The translations under genes were made by a program, and so were the position numbers. A stretch of 64,000 nt of DNA from Alphaproteobacteria bacterium (lineage in GTDB: Bacteria; Planctomycetota; Phycisphaerae; UBA1845), in contig JANQQE010000013.1 of the NCBI GenBank assembly GCA_028285105.1, positions 62,001-126,000 of the forward strand, in the 5' to 3' direction. This document shows positions 61,735-64,000 of this stretch, in pieces. Numbering within the stretch: position 1 is the stretch's first letter; every line of letters begins with the position of its first letter. The notes beneath the pieces are model-generated. The model made no database searches. It was not told where the DNA came from and worked only from the letters and a program-made list of their open reading frames with translations.

Positions 61735-62250
61735 ATGGAATCAGAACGCGGATTAATTTGCAATCATTGCGGCCAAACGCACACCGGTGTGAGTGATTTT
61801 GGATTCAGCATGCCGCATTATTATGCCGAACTCAACGAATCCGAGCGTGCTGGTGCCGGGCTTTCATCCGACTAATGCACCATCGAGGATGACCATTTTG
61901 TTCGTGGCGTTTTGCCGATTCCGATTCTTGAACCCGAATCCGAATGCTTCATGTTCGGAGTTTGGATATCGCTCAGTGTGAAGAACTTTGAACGTTGCAA
62001 GGAACTGTTTGACGCTGAAGCACCTGACGAACCGCCCTACTTCGGGTGGTTGAGCAATCGCCTTGCCGGACTTCCTGATACTTTGTCATTGAAAACGAAT
62101 GTAGTCTTACAGCCATCTCCGAGTCGGCCATACGTTTATCTGCACGAATCCGAGCATCCCTTGTACATTGCTCAGCGAGACGGCATGTCTGTCGATGAAT
62201 GGTTTAGGATTCTCCACGCACACGGGGCATTCGAGCAACGTGATGAATAA
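61735..62250 (+). pseudogene. DUF2199-family gene interrupted by an in-frame TAA
   Basis: Reading from ATG at 61735 the frame encodes a DUF2199-type protein: CNHCGQTHTGV, then MPHYYAELNESERA and LSSD, where TAA at 61873-61875 interrupts it. The same frame then continues without shift: CTIEDDHFVRGVLPIPI, FGVWISLSVKNFERCKELF, PPYFGWLSNRLAGLPDTLSLKT and HPLYIAQRDG, up to TAA at 62248. The family normally has Leu or Gln at the stop position, so one base change (for example CAA or TTA to TAA) explains it. Together it would be about 171 residues. A sequencing error or restart at a downstream ATG cannot be excluded. Confidence 0.82.
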
Positions 62251-62740
62251 AACTCCGCATCTCACCACGACCAAGGGTCGCGCAATCGTCGCTATTGCAA
62301 TTGTAATTTCTGTGTGGCTGGCAGTCTTCAAAGCAATCCGCTCAGACTGGAGCGAAACATTCCACTTTGTTCAGTATGTCCCGCCCGCGATCATCTTCGC
62401 GGCGCTGTTGGTGTCTGATCGCCTCACATATAGCCGCGCGCACCTACCCGTCAAGTGCGCATTTGATATTACAGCCATCGCAATTGCCGCGTCGCGAATG
62501 TTTATAACGACAACCCCGTTCTCGGGGCATATGGTGCTAATTGTTTACGGGTTGATAACGGCACGCAGTACGTGGTTGCGACTCATGGCGTTGGCGCTGC
62601 TAGTCCATACGACGGTCTTAAAATTGCTCGTGTGGTCGGACTCTTCGACTTGGGTTTATGGCTTGGGAATTGGCGCGATCATCGGAATCGCTTATGTGGC
62701 TTTTTCGCGCAAAACCACCTATGACTTCGACGACAGATAG
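62243..62740 (+). CDS. Integral membrane protein of unknown function
   Basis: A hydrophobic protein of about 165 residues with four to five TM helices (IVAIAIVISVWLAVF, YVPPAIIFAALLV, MALALLVHTTVLKLLV, GLGIGAIIGIAYVAF). The ATG at 62243 overlaps the end of the DUF2199 frame by eight bases, suggesting translational coupling to it; the open frame extends upstream through that gene but would be out of keeping. Its 3' end overlaps the convergent cystathionine beta-synthase gene by 22 bases. No known family recognised. Confidence 0.6.
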   Translation: MNKTPHLTTTKGRAIVAIAIVISVWLAVFKAIRSDWSETFHFVQYVPPAIIFAALLVSDRLTYSRAHLPVKCAFDITAIAIAASRMFITTTPFSGHMVLIVYGLITARSTWLRLMALALLVHTTVLKLLVWSDSSTWVYGLGIGAIIGIAYVAFSRKTTYDFDDR

Positions 62741-64000
62741 CGCACCATATCGATCTTGCTGATGATGCCTACGATTTGATCTTCTTCGATGACGACGGCT
62801 ACATTGTCGGTGTCCAATATGCCTTGCACTTTGGACAGCGAGTCGAGCATGCTGACGCGCCCTTGCATCGGGGCAGCCGACTTGGAGATGGGGTCTTTGG
62901 GTCTGCATCGGCCTGACACCAGTCCGTGCAGCAAATCCTTTTCGTGGATCATCTGGTACTCGCCGTTGCCTGTTTGTCGCAACGGCATCTGCGAGTAGCC
63001 CTTCTCGATCATCCTGGCGACGACCGTTTCGATCGGTTCATCCGGACTAGCGCAATCGACCACCTCGCCTTTGAACTCCAGCAGTTCATGGACATGGCCC
63101 ATCCGTTCCTCATGGTCGAGGTAACCATTGTCCTTCATCCAGTCGTCATTGAAGCACTTACTCAGGTATCGATTGCCCGAATCCGGCAGGATGCATACGA
63201 CCAACTTTCCCTCGCCGAGTTCCTTCGCGACTTGAAGCGCTCCCCAAAGCGCTGTCCCTGCCGACCCGCCAGCAAAAATCCCTTCCTTCCGGGCCAAATG
63301 ACGTGCGGTGATGAACGAGTCCTTATCCGTCACGTTCATCACCTCATCAATTACCGTTAGATCGAGCGTCCCCACCATGAAATCATGACCGATGCCTTCG
63401 ACGGCATACACGTGGTCCTGCTGCGGTTCACGATCCGCATGAGCATCTTTGTAAATGCTGCCATGAGGGTCAGGGCAAACGATGCGAAATTCTTTTCCGG
63501 TTTCGGCGGCTTTTTCCTTGAGGTATTTGCCTGCCCCGGAGATTGTTCCACCCGTTCCGATGCCGCCGACAAGACAATCGATTTTGCCGTCGGTTTCGTC
63601 CCAAATCTCCGGACCGGTCGTCAGGTAGTGCGCTTCGGGGTTGGCCATGTTGTAATACTGATCGGTGTAAAATGAGTTGGATGTTTCGCGGGCGATGCGC
63701 TTGGCCACCTCGACGTAGCTTTCGGGTGCGTCGTGCGGGACGTCAGTCGGTGTGATGACGACCTCGGCACCGACGGCTTTTAACATGTCGATCTTTTCTT
63801 GCGACATCTTGTCGGGCATGGTGCAGATGCAGCGGTAGCCCTTAGCTGCCGCAGCCATCGCGAGACCCAGCCCCGTGTTGCCCGAAGTACTCTCGACGAT
63901 GGTGGAACCCTTTTTGAGCAGACCGGCTTCTTCGGCGCGGTTGATCATGTGGATGGCCATACGATCCTTGACTGAACCGCCGGGGTTCAGAAATTCAACC
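62719..64000 (-). CDS. Cystathionine beta-synthase with C-terminal CBS pair (cut by window edge)
   Basis: A PLP enzyme that joins serine (or activated serine) and homocysteine, or makes cysteine. The frame runs off the right edge; 427 residues are visible and roughly the first 40 are missing. The PLP Lys is in NPGGSVKDR, followed by VESTSGNTGLGLAMAAAAKG, the phosphate loop GGIGTGGTISGAG and GIFAGGSAGTALWGA. The last ~120 residues form two CBS motifs (ETVVARMIEKGYSQMPL and DTDNVAVVIEEDQIVGIISKID), which usually bind adenosyl ligands. The CBS pair favours cystathionine beta-synthase over plain cysteine synthase. Confidence 0.9.
   Translation of the reverse strand, partial: VEFLNPGGSVKDRMAIHMINRAEEAGLLKKGSTIVESTSGNTGLGLAMAAAAKGYRCICTMPDKMSQEKIDMLKAVGAEVVITPTDVPHDAPESYVEVAKRIARETSNSFYTDQYYNMANPEAHYLTTGPEIWDETDGKIDCLVGGIGTGGTISGAGKYLKEKAAETGKEFRIVCPDPHGSIYKDAHADREPQQDHVYAVEGIGHDFMVGTLDLTVIDEVMNVTDKDSFITARHLARKEGIFAGGSAGTALWGALQVAKELGEGKLVVCILPDSGNRYLSKCFNDDWMKDNGYLDHEERMGHVHELLEFKGEVVDCASPDEPIETVVARMIEKGYSQMPLRQTGNGEYQMIHEKDLLHGLVSGRCRPKDPISKSAAPMQGRVSMLDSLSKVQGILDTDNVAVVIEEDQIVGIISKIDMVRYLSSKS

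Overview
The window looks like chromosomal DNA of a moderate-GC bacterium, most likely a planctomycete (Phycisphaerae-like). This rests on gene content and is an inference. The content includes a PEP-CTERM protein, a secreted protein ending in a dockerin-like tail, a TSP3/HExxH lipoprotein, a DUF11 repeat protein, and a split-cytochrome-b quinol oxidoreductase followed by a HEAT-repeat protein. No rRNA, tRNA, CRISPR array, transposase or phage gene was seen.

Layout. 0-16 kb, mostly minus strand: the start of rpoD (cut by the left edge), dnaG, a membrane-anchored coiled-coil protein, an amidohydrolase, a secreted protein, an Nramp-like carrier behind an MMPL exporter, a PEP-CTERM protein, a cysteine dioxygenase coupled to a YeiH-type exporter, and thiL-tsaE. 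16-23 kb: rpmH without rnpA, then envelope genes (dockerin-tailed beta-propeller-like protein, MscS channel, DUF11 protein, two Ser/Gly/Ala-rich secreted proteins) with clear terminators. 23.8-27.4 kb, plus strand: a four-gene respiratory operon of Rieske protein, cytochrome b N-half, cytochrome b C-half, and a HEAT protein carrying an inserted barrel-sandwich domain. 27-37 kb: MFS carrier plus methyltransferase, ferredoxin, FIST sensor, pseudo-receiver, glycerate kinase, an RdgC-like protein, a class C beta-lactamase-like hydrolase and small unknowns.

37-55.5 kb holds a complete reductive pyrimidine degradation set. It comprises CoA-acylating semialdehyde dehydrogenase (mmsA), beta-ureidopropionase, an NCS2 permease, a class III aminotransferase, preA, preT, dihydropyrimidinase and a yeast-type cytosine deaminase. 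Together they would import uracil (or make it from cytosine), reduce it, open the ring, release beta-alanine, transaminate it and oxidise the semialdehyde to acetyl-CoA; thymine would give propionyl-CoA. The set is split into blocks, with a collagen-like lipoprotein and a secreted HExxH protein between the two main arms, and rpsD plus a C69 peptidase before the deaminase.

55.5-64 kb: a lipoprotein with a Tyr-rich tail, ispD behind a PIN/TRAM membrane protein, a saccharopine dehydrogenase-like protein, small unknowns, a DUF2199 gene broken by an in-frame stop, and a cystathionine beta-synthase cut by the right edge.

The points most worth a second look are the HEAT/barrel-sandwich protein in the bc-type operon, the yeast-like cytosine deaminase joined to a full uracil pathway, the CDO-YeiH pair, the acidic collagen-like lipoprotein beside a putative protease, and the dispersed palindromic repeats.
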